DNA of 64,000 bases. It comes from Candidatus Accumulibacter phosphatis. GTDB lineage: Bacteria; Pseudomonadota; Gammaproteobacteria; Burkholderiales; Rhodocyclaceae. The stretch is taken from NCBI RefSeq assembly GCF_012939955.1, contig NZ_SPMY01000053.1, positions 1 to 64,000 of the forward strand, read 5' to 3'. A program made the position numbers and the translations under genes. The notes under the pieces were generated by a model that made no database searches, was not told where the DNA came from, and saw only the letters and a program-made list of their open reading frames with translations. Below are positions 1-7,916 of this stretch, in pieces. How positions within the stretch are numbered: the first letter of the stretch is position 1; each line of letters opens with the position of its first letter.

Positions 1-4
1 ACAC

Positions 5-114
5 GTGGAGACACCCCGAATCATGAAAGTCATGACCGTTACCCTCTTCCCCTGCCCCTTCTCCCGCAAGGGAGAAGGGAGGTTCGTGAGTCGCTTGCGC
101 GACTTTCACATTAA
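5..114 (-). repeat. Dispersed palindromic repeat, inverted copy
   Basis: This is the reverse complement of the repeat at 57509-57632 and matches parts of 43518-43688 and 15065-15115. It contains the self-complementary core ggtcatgacc-like sequence near 32-40, a hairpin made of cttctccc/gggagaag around 58-79, and a second hairpin agtcgc/gcgact around 89-105. It lies just upstream of the defence genes. No ORF in it looks real. Confidence 0.75.
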
Positions 115-195
115 CGCCTTGCCGCCGGGCGACGGGAGCGTGCTGGCGCGTGGTATCCTCAGCCCTGCCAAAGGGGTTTTAGCGGAGCTGGCCGG

Positions 196-372
196 ATGAA
201 AGATCATTACGATTTCAGCAAGGGCGTGCGTGGCAAGTTCTACGCTTCCGATGCGGTTGTCCGCTTGCCGGTTTACCTCGATGAGCAGGTGGAGCGGGTG
301 GCAAGCCTGCAAGTCGCCAGTGATGGTGTCGCGAGGCAATCAAAAAGTGCACGAGAAGTAAACGAGAAGTAG
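196..372 (+). CDS. Small antitoxin-like protein (58 aa)
   Basis: The product begins MKDHYDFSKGVRGKFY and continues through LPVYLDEQVE. This is the N-terminal signature of a widespread family of short ribbon-helix-helix/antitoxin-like proteins often found beside toxins. The usual C-terminal helix ending in an LVN-type motif is not recognisable here; residues 38-58 look diverged or frame-disrupted. No toxin partner is visible, since the next gene (36 bases downstream) is a Wadjet subunit. The family assignment rests on the N-terminal half only. It sits between the repeat at 5-114 and jetB, where jetA would be expected. Confidence 0.5.
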   Translation: MKDHYDFSKGVRGKFYASDAVVRLPVYLDEQVERVASLQVASDGVARQSKSAREVNEK

Positions 373-407
373 GCGCGGCTGTCGCCGGTGATGTTGGTGA
401 GGGAAGC

Positions 408-1160
408 ATGGTGGCAGCAGCGGAAGACGACCTGGAAGCACAGCTCGACCTAGATGGCTCGGTCGCAGCGACGTCCACCCCGGAGAGCCCCGACCTCTCC
501 GCTCTGGTCATTCCCCTGCTCAAGGGCGTGCTCTATCAGGAGGCGGACGCGGCCTTGTGGAATGCGCTGCTCAATCTACAGCCGCGGGTGCGTGATTACG
601 TGGCCGTGCTCGACCTCGAACTGGTGCTCGACGAGGCCGAGGGCTATGCCTTCCTGCGCTCGCGTCCGCAGCCCGAGGATGGCGAGGGGGTCCGGCTGCC
701 GCGGTTGGTTGCGCGGCGTCCGCTGTCGTTTCCGGTCAGCCTGCTGCTGGCGCTGCTGCGCAAGAAGCTGGCCGAGTTCGATGCTGGCGGCGGCGACACG
801 CGGCTGGTGTTCTCGCGCGACGAGGTCGTCGAGCTGCTGCGCGTTTTCCTGCACGAAGGCAGTAACGAAGCGCGCCTGATCGACCAGATCGACTTCTATC
901 TCGGCAAGGTCGTCGAGCTCGGCTTCGTCCGCCGCCTGAAAGTGCAAAGCGGCCAGACGGCGACTTTCGAGGTGCGGCGAATCCTCAAGTCCTTCGTCGA
1001 CGCGCAGTGGCTGGCCGAATTCGATCAGCGCCTGGCCGCTTACCGCTCGCTGTTGGCGGGGGAGAGTGGCGGCGCAGTGAAGAGCACGAAGAGCACGAAG
1101 AGTACGCCGAGTACGCCGAGTACGCCGAGTAGGAATACCAAGGCCGCCACCGATGAATGA
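408..1160 (+). CDS. jetB: Wadjet subunit JetB (DUF4194, kleisin-partner/MukE-like)
   Basis: This 250-aa protein matches the DUF4194 pattern: paired winged-helix-like segments rich in LLxLLR and the stretch [18 protein letters not shown] around residues 160-177. In Wadjet, JetB is the MukE-like accessory subunit of an SMC-type complex that recognises and cleaves circular plasmid DNA. The start is preceded by a GAGGGAAG ribosome-binding site. Its end overlaps jetC by eight bases, which implies translational coupling. The C-terminus is a low-complexity tail of KST/PST triplets encoded by 9-base repeats. The identification is helped strongly by jetC and jetD downstream. Confidence 0.85.
   Translation: MVAAAEDDLEAQLDLDGSVAATSTPESPDLSALVIPLLKGVLYQEADAALWNALLNLQPRVRDYVAVLDLELVLDEAEGYAFLRSRPQPEDGEGVRLPRLVARRPLSFPVSLLLALLRKKLAEFDAGGGDTRLVFSRDEVVELLRVFLHEGSNEARLIDQIDFYLGKVVELGFVRRLKVQSGQTATFEVRRILKSFVDAQWLAEFDQRLAAYRSLLAGESGGAVKSTKSTKSTPSTPSTPSRNTKAATDE
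1080..1133 (+). repeat. Six 9-base tandem repeats encoding the JetB tail
   Basis: Six units run head to tail: two aagagcacg, one aagagtacg, two ccgagtacg and one ccgagtagg. They encode the triplets KST and PST at the very C-terminus of JetB. The nine-base period keeps the frame, so copy-number change would only alter tail length. Confidence 0.85.
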
Positions 1161-4100
1161 GCCGCAGAGCCTCGGGCTCGATTTCGTCGCCGACGACACG
1201 CTTTCGGGTTTTCGCCTGCAGCGCCTGGAAGTCTTCAACTGGGGCACTTTCGAGGCGCGCGTGTGGACGCTCAACCCGGGCGGCCAGAACGCGCTGCTTA
1301 CCGGCGACATCGGGTCGGGCAAGTCGACGCTGGTCGATGCGGTGACCACCCTGCTGGTGCCGGCGCAGCGCATCGCCTACAACAAGGCGGCGGGTGCCGA
1401 CAGTCGCGAGCGGACGCTGCGCTCCTACGTCCTCGGCCACTACAAGTCCGAGCGCAACGAGGTCAGCGGCACGGCGCGACCGGTGGCGCTGCGCGACCAC
1501 AACAACTACTCGGTGATCCTCGGCGTGTTTCATAACGCCGGCTACGACCAGACGGTGACGCTGGCGCAGGTGTTCTGGATCAAGGATGCGCAGGGGCAGC
1601 CGGCACGCTTCTTCGTCGCCGCCGAACGCGAGCTGTCGATTGCCGGCGATTTTGCGAACTTCGGCTCGGACATCGCCGCGCTGCGCAAGCGGCTGCGGAA
1701 GCCGCTGGCCGAAGTCTTCGACAGCTTTCCGCCCTACGGCGCCTGGTTCCGGCGCCGTTTCGGCATCGACAACGAGCAGGCGCTGGACCTCTTCCACCAG
1801 ACGGTGTCGATGAAATCGGTCGGCAACCTGACCGACTTCGTGCGCAGCCACATGCTCGAGCCTTTCGATGTCGCGCCACGAATCACGGCCTTGATCGGCC
1901 ACTTCGACGACCTCAACCGCGCCCATGAAGCAGTCCTCAAGGCGAAGCGGCAGGTGGCGCTGCTCGCGCCGCTGGTGGCCGACGGCGGGCGGCATGCGCT
2001 GCTGGCGGCGCAGATCGAGGACATGCGCGCCTGTCGCGAAGCGCTCAAAGCCTATTTCGCCGGCCTCAAGCTCGGCCTTCTCGACAAGCGGCTGGCCGGC
2101 CTGGCTGAAGACTGGCGGCGGCAGGACGCGCAGCTCAGGCGCATCGACGAGCAACGCCTGGCGCAGCGCGCCGAGGAGGGCGAGCTCAAGCGCAGCATCG
2201 CCGAGAACGGCGGCGATCGGCTCGAGCGCCTGGCGGCCGACATTCATCGCCTCGAACTGGAGCGCCAGGCGCGAGCGCGCAAGGCACAGCGCTACGGCGA
2301 GCTGCTCGGCGCCATTGGCGAGCAGGCCGCGTCTGACGAAGCCGGTTTTCTCGACCAGTGCCAGCGCTTCGCCGTGCTGGCCGAAGCCGCGCGCGAGCGC
2401 GATGCAGGCTTGCAGAACGAGCTCACCGAGTTGAGTGTCAGCTTGCGCCAGGGCAAGCAGGAGCACGATGAGCTGATGGCCGAGATCAACAGCCTCAAGG
2501 CCCGGCGCAGCAACGTCCCGGCCGCGCAGGTGGCGATGCGCAGCGCGCTGTGCCAGGCGCTTGGCTTCGCCGAAGAGACCATGCCTTTTGCCGGGGAGCT
2601 GCTGCAGGTGCGCGACGACGAGCGCGACTGGGAAGGGGCCGGCGAACGCCTGCTGCACAACTTCGGCCTGTCGCTGCTGATTCCCGACGAGGATTACACG
2701 CCGGTCGCCGAGTGGGTCGATCGCACCCATCTGCGCGGGCGGCTGGTCTATTTCCGCGTGCGCAAGACCAAGACTACGCCCGGCGACCTGCCCGGCCTGC
2801 ATCGCGACTCACTGGTGCGCAAGCTGGCGGTCAAGCCCGACTCGCCGTACTACGACTGGTTGGAACGCGAGCTGGCGCACCGTTTCGACGTCGCCTGCTG
2901 CGCCACCCACGAGCAGTTCCGCCGCGAGACGAAAGCGATCACCCGTGCCGGCCAGATCAAGGCGCCCGGCGAGCGCCACGAGAAAGACGACCGCCACCGC
3001 CTCGACGACCGCAGTCGCTACGTCCTCGGCTGGAGCAATGCCGCCAAGATCAGCGCCCTCGAAGCCAATGCCCGGCAACTCGAAACGCGGCTCGGCGAGC
3101 TCGGCAGCCGCATCGGCAGGATCATGGGCGAGCAGAAGGCGCTCAAGGAGCGCCTGACGGCGCTCTCGAAACTCGGCGAGTACGGCGACTTCAGCGAATT
3201 CAGCGAACTCGACTGGCAATCGTCGGCCACCGAAGTGGCACGCCTGCAGGACGAGAAGCGCTTGCTGGAAACGACCTCGGACGTCCTGCAGAACCTGACC
3301 GCACGCCTGCAGCAACTGCAGGGCGTGCTTGCCGACAGCGAGGCCGCCCTGGCCGCCAGGACGCGCGAGCTGGGCGCCACGCAGGCCAAGCGCGAAGCCG
3401 CCGAGGCCTTGCGTAGCGACACCCTGGCGGTGATCGCCAAGGACACGGCGGCGCAGCCGCCGCCAAGTACCTACTTCGAGCGTCTCGATGCGATACGCAG
3501 CGAAGCGCTCGGCGAACACCAGCTGAGCGTCGAGTCCTGCGAGAATCGCGAACACGATGTGCGCCAATGGCTGCAGGGCCGCATCGAAAACGAGGACGGC
3601 AAGCTGAAGCGGCTGCGCGACAAGATCATCGACGCCATGCGTGCCTACTGCAGCGCATTTCCGCTCGATACCCAGGAAGTCGATGTCGCCATCGAGGCCG
3701 TCGGCGAATACCGCCTGATGCTCGACAAGCTGCAGGCCGATGACCTGCCGCGCTTCGAGCTGCGCTTCAAGGAACTGCTCAACGAGAACACCATCCGCGA
3801 AGTGGCCAACTTCAACGCCCAGCTGGCGATGTGGCGCGAGACGATCAGGGAGCGCATCACGCGCATCAACGGCTCGCTGACGCAGATCGACTACAACACC
3901 GGCCGCTACATCGCCCTCGAAGCGCAGGCCACGCCCGACGCCGACATCCGCGATTTCCAGAGCGAGCTGCGCGCCTGCACCGAAGGCAGCATCACCGGCT
4001 CGGACGACGCCCAGTATTCGGAAGCCAAGTTCCTGCAGGTCAAGCACATCATCGAGCGCCTGCGCGGTCGCGAGGGCCTTTCCGAGCAGGATCGCCGCTG

Positions 4101-4548
4101 GACGGCCAAGGTCACCGACGTCCGCTACTGGTTCGTCTTCGCCGCCAGCGAGCGCTGGCGCGAGGACGACAGCGAGCACGAGCACTACTCGGATTCCGGC
4201 GGCAAGTCGGGCGGCCAGAAGGAGAAACTGGCCTACACCATCCTCGCCGCCAGCCTGGCCTACCAGTTCGGCCTCGAATGGGGCGCCGTGCGCTCGCGCA
4301 CTTTCCGCTTCGTGGTCATCGACGAAGCTTTCGGGCGCGGCTCGGACGAATCCGCCCAATACGGCCTGCGCCTCTTCGCGCAGCTCAACCTGCAACTGCT
4401 GATCGTCACCCCGCTGCAGAAAATCCACATCATCGAGCCCTTCGTTGCCAGCGTCGGCTTCGTGCATAACGAAGAAGGACGCACCTCGAAACTGCGCAAC
4501 CTGTCGATCGAGGAATACCGCGCAGAGAAGGCGAGGGCGACCGCGTGA
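1153..4548 (+). CDS. jetC: Wadjet subunit JetC (SMC/MukB-like ATPase)
   Basis: This 1131-aa ABC-type SMC-like ATPase has Walker [10 protein letters not shown] at residues 51-59, a signature segment SGGKSGGQK at 1015-1023 and Walker [12 protein letters not shown] with D1057-E1058. A long coiled-coil region rich in E, R, L and Q occupies roughly 270-950, with a hinge-like insert around 460-640. JetC is the motor of the Wadjet complex, using ATP to extrude DNA loops and size circular DNA. The ATG overlaps the jetB stop, and its own TGA overlaps the GTG of jetD. Length and order match the JetB-JetC-JetD arrangement. Confidence 0.93.
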   Translation: MNEPQSLGLDFVADDTLSGFRLQRLEVFNWGTFEARVWTLNPGGQNALLTGDIGSGKSTLVDAVTTLLVPAQRIAYNKAAGADSRERTLRSYVLGHYKSERNEVSGTARPVALRDHNNYSVILGVFHNAGYDQTVTLAQVFWIKDAQGQPARFFVAAERELSIAGDFANFGSDIAALRKRLRKPLAEVFDSFPPYGAWFRRRFGIDNEQALDLFHQTVSMKSVGNLTDFVRSHMLEPFDVAPRITALIGHFDDLNRAHEAVLKAKRQVALLAPLVADGGRHALLAAQIEDMRACREALKAYFAGLKLGLLDKRLAGLAEDWRRQDAQLRRIDEQRLAQRAEEGELKRSIAENGGDRLERLAADIHRLELERQARARKAQRYGELLGAIGEQAASDEAGFLDQCQRFAVLAEAARERDAGLQNELTELSVSLRQGKQEHDELMAEINSLKARRSNVPAAQVAMRSALCQALGFAEETMPFAGELLQVRDDERDWEGAGERLLHNFGLSLLIPDEDYTPVAEWVDRTHLRGRLVYFRVRKTKTTPGDLPGLHRDSLVRKLAVKPDSPYYDWLERELAHRFDVACCATHEQFRRETKAITRAGQIKAPGERHEKDDRHRLDDRSRYVLGWSNAAKISALEANARQLETRLGELGSRIGRIMGEQKALKERLTALSKLGEYGDFSEFSELDWQSSATEVARLQDEKRLLETTSDVLQNLTARLQQLQGVLADSEAALAARTRELGATQAKREAAEALRSDTLAVIAKDTAAQPPPSTYFERLDAIRSEALGEHQLSVESCENREHDVRQWLQGRIENEDGKLKRLRDKIIDAMRAYCSAFPLDTQEVDVAIEAVGEYRLMLDKLQADDLPRFELRFKELLNENTIREVANFNAQLAMWRETIRERITRINGSLTQIDYNTGRYIALEAQATPDADIRDFQSELRACTEGSITGSDDAQYSEAKFLQVKHIIERLRGREGLSEQDRRWTAKVTDVRYWFVFAASERWREDDSEHEHYSDSGGKSGGQKEKLAYTILAASLAYQFGLEWGAVRSRTFRFVVIDEAFGRGSDESAQYGLRLFAQLNLQLLIVTPLQKIHIIEPFVASVGFVHNEEGRTSKLRNLSIEEYRAEKARATA

Positions 4549-5771
4549 GCTGGACGCGGCCGGCCGGGCTGCGCGCGCAGGTGCAGAAACTCTGGGACCG
4601 CGGCGACGTGCTCGCCAGTCTGGTCAGCGGCGAGCCGCTGTTTCCGCGCCGGCTGCTCCTCAAGGGCCCGACCTCGGCCGAGATGGCCGAGCGCTTCGAC
4701 GCCGTGCGCGCCTGGGTCGCCGAACTGCGCGCCATGCCCCACTGCCGCATCGAGATGCGCGAATTCCGCCATCGCGTCTTCGGCGCCAACGCCGTGCCGC
4801 ACGAGGCGTGGGTGGACAGTCTCGACGACGCGCTGGCGCTGCTCGGCAAGCGCCGTGAGCTGACGCGCTTCAATGCCCTGCTCGAACTGACCCGGCAGCG
4901 CCAGCCGCAACTGCTGGCCTGGTTGGCAAAGCGCCCGCTACGCGCGCTCGAACTGGCCGGCGAATGGAGCCGTCTGCTGGCCATCGTCGCCTGGGTGGAG
5001 GCGCGTGCGCAGCAGGCGCCCAGGCAGAGCGTCTATCTGCGCCAGGTGGACATTCCCGGCGTGCATAGCAAGTTCATCGAAGCGCATCGCGGCGTTCTCG
5101 CCGAGTGGCTGGATCTCGTTCTGTCGCCCGCGGCGATCGACACCGCGGCCACGGGCGTGAGCGGCTTCGCCCGGCGCTACGGTTTTCGTGACAAACCGGT
5201 GCGCATCCGTCTGCGGATCCTCGACCCGGCGCACTCGCGCCTGCCAAGCACCTTCGGCGACGACATCACTCTCGACGCCGCCAGCTTCGCCCAACTCGAC
5301 CCCGGCGTCGCCCGCGTCTTCATCACCGAGAACGAAATCAACTTCCTGGCCTTCCCGGCCGTGCGCGACAGCCTGATCATTTTCGGCGCCGGCTACGGCT
5401 TCGAGATGCTGGCGCAGGCGCAATGGCTATCGCGCTGCCGCATCCACTACTGGGGCGACATCGACACGCATGGCTTCGCCATCCTCGACCAGCTGCGCGC
5501 GCACTTTGCGCATGTCGATTCCTTCCTCATGGACCGCGCGACGCTGCAGGCTTTTGCAACGCAGTGGGGCGAGGAAGACAAGCAGACGCTACGCGATCTG
5601 CCGCGGCTGAATGAGGAAGAGCGTGCGCTTTACGATGACCTGCGCGACAACCGCTTGGGCAAGAATCTGCGGCTGGAGCAGGAGAGGATCGGGTTCGGCT
5701 GGGTGGAGGAGGTGATTGACGGGATTGTGCCGGTTGCGACGCCGCTTGCGTCCCCGGGCACGCTGGAATAG
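4545..5771 (+). CDS. jetD: Wadjet nuclease subunit JetD (DUF3322-DUF2220, Toprim-like)
   Basis: This 408-aa protein has the two JetD parts: an N-terminal DUF3322 region (about 1-190) and a C-terminal DUF2220 Toprim-like fold. The metal-binding motifs are visible as ITENEINF (E262, E264) and WGDIDTHG (D305, D307). JetD is the topoisomerase VI-like nuclease that cuts captured plasmid DNA. It begins with GTG in a GTGA overlap with jetC, so it is the last gene of the coupled jetBCD unit. No terminator is obvious after it; a large inverted repeat follows at 5843. Confidence 0.92.
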   Translation: MSWTRPAGLRAQVQKLWDRGDVLASLVSGEPLFPRRLLLKGPTSAEMAERFDAVRAWVAELRAMPHCRIEMREFRHRVFGANAVPHEAWVDSLDDALALLGKRRELTRFNALLELTRQRQPQLLAWLAKRPLRALELAGEWSRLLAIVAWVEARAQQAPRQSVYLRQVDIPGVHSKFIEAHRGVLAEWLDLVLSPAAIDTAATGVSGFARRYGFRDKPVRIRLRILDPAHSRLPSTFGDDITLDAASFAQLDPGVARVFITENEINFLAFPAVRDSLIIFGAGYGFEMLAQAQWLSRCRIHYWGDIDTHGFAILDQLRAHFAHVDSFLMDRATLQAFATQWGEEDKQTLRDLPRLNEEERALYDDLRDNRLGKNLRLEQERIGFGWVEEVIDGIVPVATPLASPGTLE

Positions 5772-5842
5772 GGTCTGTCCAGTCAGAAAAATGGAGGGGT
5801 CGCCATGCGCGCGTGGAAACTACAGCAGGCAACCGACTCCCC

Positions 5843-5969
5843 GTCATTGCGAGGAGGCGAAGCCGACGCGGCAATCCAGTTCCATCCTCTCACTGCTTCT
5901 CCGCCGCGCCGACAACGCACAGAGCCAAACCTCTGGATTGCCGCGTCGGCTGCGCCTCCTCGCAATGAC
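5843..5969. repeat. Long inverted repeat (MITE-like, 37-base arms)
   Basis: The left arm begins gtcattgcgaggaggcgaag and the right arm is its near-exact reverse complement ending cctcctcgcaatgac. About 50 bases separate the arms. A solo arm is found at 21638-21674. It fills the 333-base gap between jetD and the methyltransferase gene. Such arms are common dispersed intergenic repeats in proteobacteria. No transposase is present. Confidence 0.85.
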
Positions 5970-6104
5970 GTGCGGGCGGGCGAGTGCCTTGGTGGAAGCA
6001 CGAGCGCCGTTGTGCTTCGTCCCCCGGTGGACAAAGGCGGATGCCACCCCCGGTGTTTGCCAACAGGGTATGCTGACGACCGGGCTCCTGACCGATTGAG
6101 CAAG

Positions 6105-6779
6105 ATGACGAAACATTTCCCCGAGGCAGCTGGCGAGCTGCTCCACCGCGTCGGCGATCGCCGCTTTCACACCGTGCTCGCCGATCCGCCGTGGCAGTTC
6201 CAGAACCGCACCGGCAAGATGGCGCCGGAACACAAGCGGCTGAACCGCTACGCGACGATGACCCTGGACGACATTCTCGCCCTGCCGGTGGCCAGCATCG
6301 TCGGCGACACGGCGCACCTCTACCTGTGGGTGCCGAATGCGCTGCTTCCCGAGGGCCTTCGGGTCCTGGTCGCCTGGGGTTTCCAGTACAAGAGCAACAT
6401 CGTCTGGCACAAGATCCGCAAGGACGGCGGCCCGGATGGGCGCGGCGTCGGCTTCTACTTTCGCAACACCACCGAACTGATCCTTTTCGGCGTCCGCGGC
6501 AAGAATGCCCGCACGCTGGCTCCTGGTCGCCGCCAGGTCAATATCATCAAGAGCCGCAAGCGGGAGCATTCGCGCAAGCCCGACGAAGCCTACGGGCTGA
6601 TCGAATCCTGCTCGCCCGGCCCCTATCTGGAAATGTTCGCCCGCGGCCCGCGCGACGGCTGGACCAGCTGGGGAAACCAGGCCGACGAGTATTTCCCCGA
6701 CTGGCCGACCTATGCCAACCACTCGCAGGCGGAAGTCGATGCCGACTGCCTGCTGGCGAAGGAAGGTGATCATGCGTAA
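6105..6779 (+). CDS. MT-A70 family N6-adenine methyltransferase
   Basis: The 224-aa product carries the catalytic DPPW motif at residues 27-30 and the MT-A70 signature YLWVPNALL followed by GFQYKSNIVWHK. It should transfer a methyl group from S-adenosylmethionine to N6 of adenine in DNA or RNA. The frame is open further upstream, but that extension runs through the inverted repeat at 5843-5969, so the ATG at 6105 is preferred. Its stop lies inside the start region of a 40-aa ORF, and an FGE-like gene follows in the same overlapping way. The unit looks like a three-gene operon beside Wadjet. Target specificity cannot be read. Confidence 0.88.
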   Translation: MTKHFPEAAGELLHRVGDRRFHTVLADPPWQFQNRTGKMAPEHKRLNRYATMTLDDILALPVASIVGDTAHLYLWVPNALLPEGLRVLVAWGFQYKSNIVWHKIRKDGGPDGRGVGFYFRNTTELILFGVRGKNARTLAPGRRQVNIIKSRKREHSRKPDEAYGLIESCSPGPYLEMFARGPRDGWTSWGNQADEYFPDWPTYANHSQAEVDADCLLAKEGDHA

Positions 6780-6894
6780 CTGGCTCTGTATCGAAGTGCG
6801 TGGCTTTGATGTCCTCGCCATGGCCGTTCCCGGTGGCCTGGCGTCGGCGCGCGGCGCGGATCATGCGCCGCTGATTGTCGAGCGGGAACTGTGA
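6772..6894 (+). CDS. 40-aa hypothetical protein in the MT-A70/FGE operon
   Basis: The ORF starts MRNWLCIEVRGFDVLAM and ends IVEREL. It overlaps the methyltransferase gene by eight bases and the next gene by a GTGA overlap at 6891-6894. Both junctions being overlapped is the main argument that it is translated. No family is recognised and it has no membrane segment. It might instead be only a coupling leader for the FGE-like gene. Confidence 0.5.
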   Translation: MRNWLCIEVRGFDVLAMAVPGGLASARGADHAPLIVEREL

Positions 6895-7652
6895 AACGCG
6901 TTGCCGCGGCGGACCTGGGGATCGATGCGGTGCAGGCGCAGCGGATGATTCTCCTGCCCGACATCGACTGGGTCGAGATCCCCGGCGGCGATTTCGTCTT
7001 TCAGGAAGGCGAGCGGCGCTCGCTGCCGACTTTCTACATGGCGCGCTATCCGGTCACCAATGCGCACTACCGGACCTTCATCGATGCCGGTGGGTATCGG
7101 GATGAGCGCTGGTGGCGGGATCTGGTGCGACCTGAGCCGGAAGAATCGCGCTTTCCCCAGGCCAACCGGCCGCGAACGAACGTCGACTGGTACGAGGCAG
7201 TGGCGTTCAGCCGCTGGTTGAGCGAGCAGCTGGGCTACGAAGTCCGGCTGCCGACCGAGGAAGAATGGGAGCGTGCGGCACGCGGACACGATGGTCACCA
7301 GTATCCCTGGGGCGCGCGGTACCAGACGGGTTACGCCAATATCGACGAAAAGGACACCAAAGCCGGCGAGTGGTACCTGGGGCAGACGACAGCGGTCGGT
7401 GTCTATGGGCACGCGTCTTCAGCTGAAGGGGTTCTCGATCTCTCCGGCAACGTCTGGGAATGGTGTCTCAACAAATATGATCGCCCCGATGAGCTCGCAG
7501 CCGATACCAGTGGCGACTGGCGTGTACTACGTGGCGGATCATGGCTCAACCCGCCTAGCTACGCGCGCGGCTCACAGCGCTTCACCTTTGCCCCTAGCGA
7601 CCGTTACTTTGATTACGGGTTTCGGCTGGTTTCGTCGGTCCCAGTTGCTTGA
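6891..7652 (+). CDS. FGE-sulfatase (SUMF1) fold protein, probably non-catalytic
   Basis: The 253-aa protein is almost entirely one FGE/C-type-lectin-like domain. Hallmarks are DWVEIPGGDF, FYMARYPVTNAHYRTFIDAGG, VDWYEAVAFSRWL, RLPTEEEWERAARG, GNVWEWC and RVLRGGSW. True formylglycine-generating enzymes need a cysteine pair after the RGGSW segment; none is present, so a binding or sensor role is more likely. The GTG start overlaps the stop of the 40-aa ORF. The domain is clearly paralogous to the C-terminal domain of the convergent gene 7917-10343, differing mostly in the last 40 residues. Confidence 0.88.
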   Translation: MKRVAAADLGIDAVQAQRMILLPDIDWVEIPGGDFVFQEGERRSLPTFYMARYPVTNAHYRTFIDAGGYRDERWWRDLVRPEPEESRFPQANRPRTNVDWYEAVAFSRWLSEQLGYEVRLPTEEEWERAARGHDGHQYPWGARYQTGYANIDEKDTKAGEWYLGQTTAVGVYGHASSAEGVLDLSGNVWEWCLNKYDRPDELAADTSGDWRVLRGGSWLNPPSYARGSQRFTFAPSDRYFDYGFRLVSSVPVA

Positions 7653-7843
7653 CCGCAGTTGCGAATTCAAGAACCCGTAACGTGGCAGCGCGTGCTGGTT
7701 CAGTCGCCAAGAGTCAGCGTAACTTACGTGCTTGATCCAGCCCTGTTGCCTCTCCCGATAACGCTCGCCGAGTGGGCGCGCGGCCTGAACCATCTTGCCG
7801 CTCCTGGCGCGGGGAGGCCCCTACAAGGGGTAGTAGGCGGTAG

Positions 7844-7868
7844 GTTGGGCTGAGGAACGAAGCCCAAC
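7844..7868. repeat. Short palindromic repeat (gttgggct/agcccaac)
   Basis: An 8-base inverted repeat surrounds gaggaacga. It lies between the two convergent FGE-domain genes. The same motif, in opposite orientation and with a longer stem, is at 13750-13788, so the two copies bracket the minus-strand conflict operon. It may act as a bidirectional terminator, but there is no T-run. Confidence 0.7.
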
Positions 7869-7916
7869 ATCATGCAGATAGGGATTGAGGCCACTGCGGT
7901 CGGCAGCGAACAGCGG

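Noticed and set aside
985-2802. 605-codon open frame antisense to jetC
   Set aside because: It lies over the ATPase coding sequence, has low-complexity Q/A/L/R-rich composition and no domain; GC-rich codon shadow.
6891-7652. Active formylglycine-generating enzyme for sulfatases
   Set aside because: The cysteine pair after the RGGSW segment is absent and no sulfatase gene is nearby.
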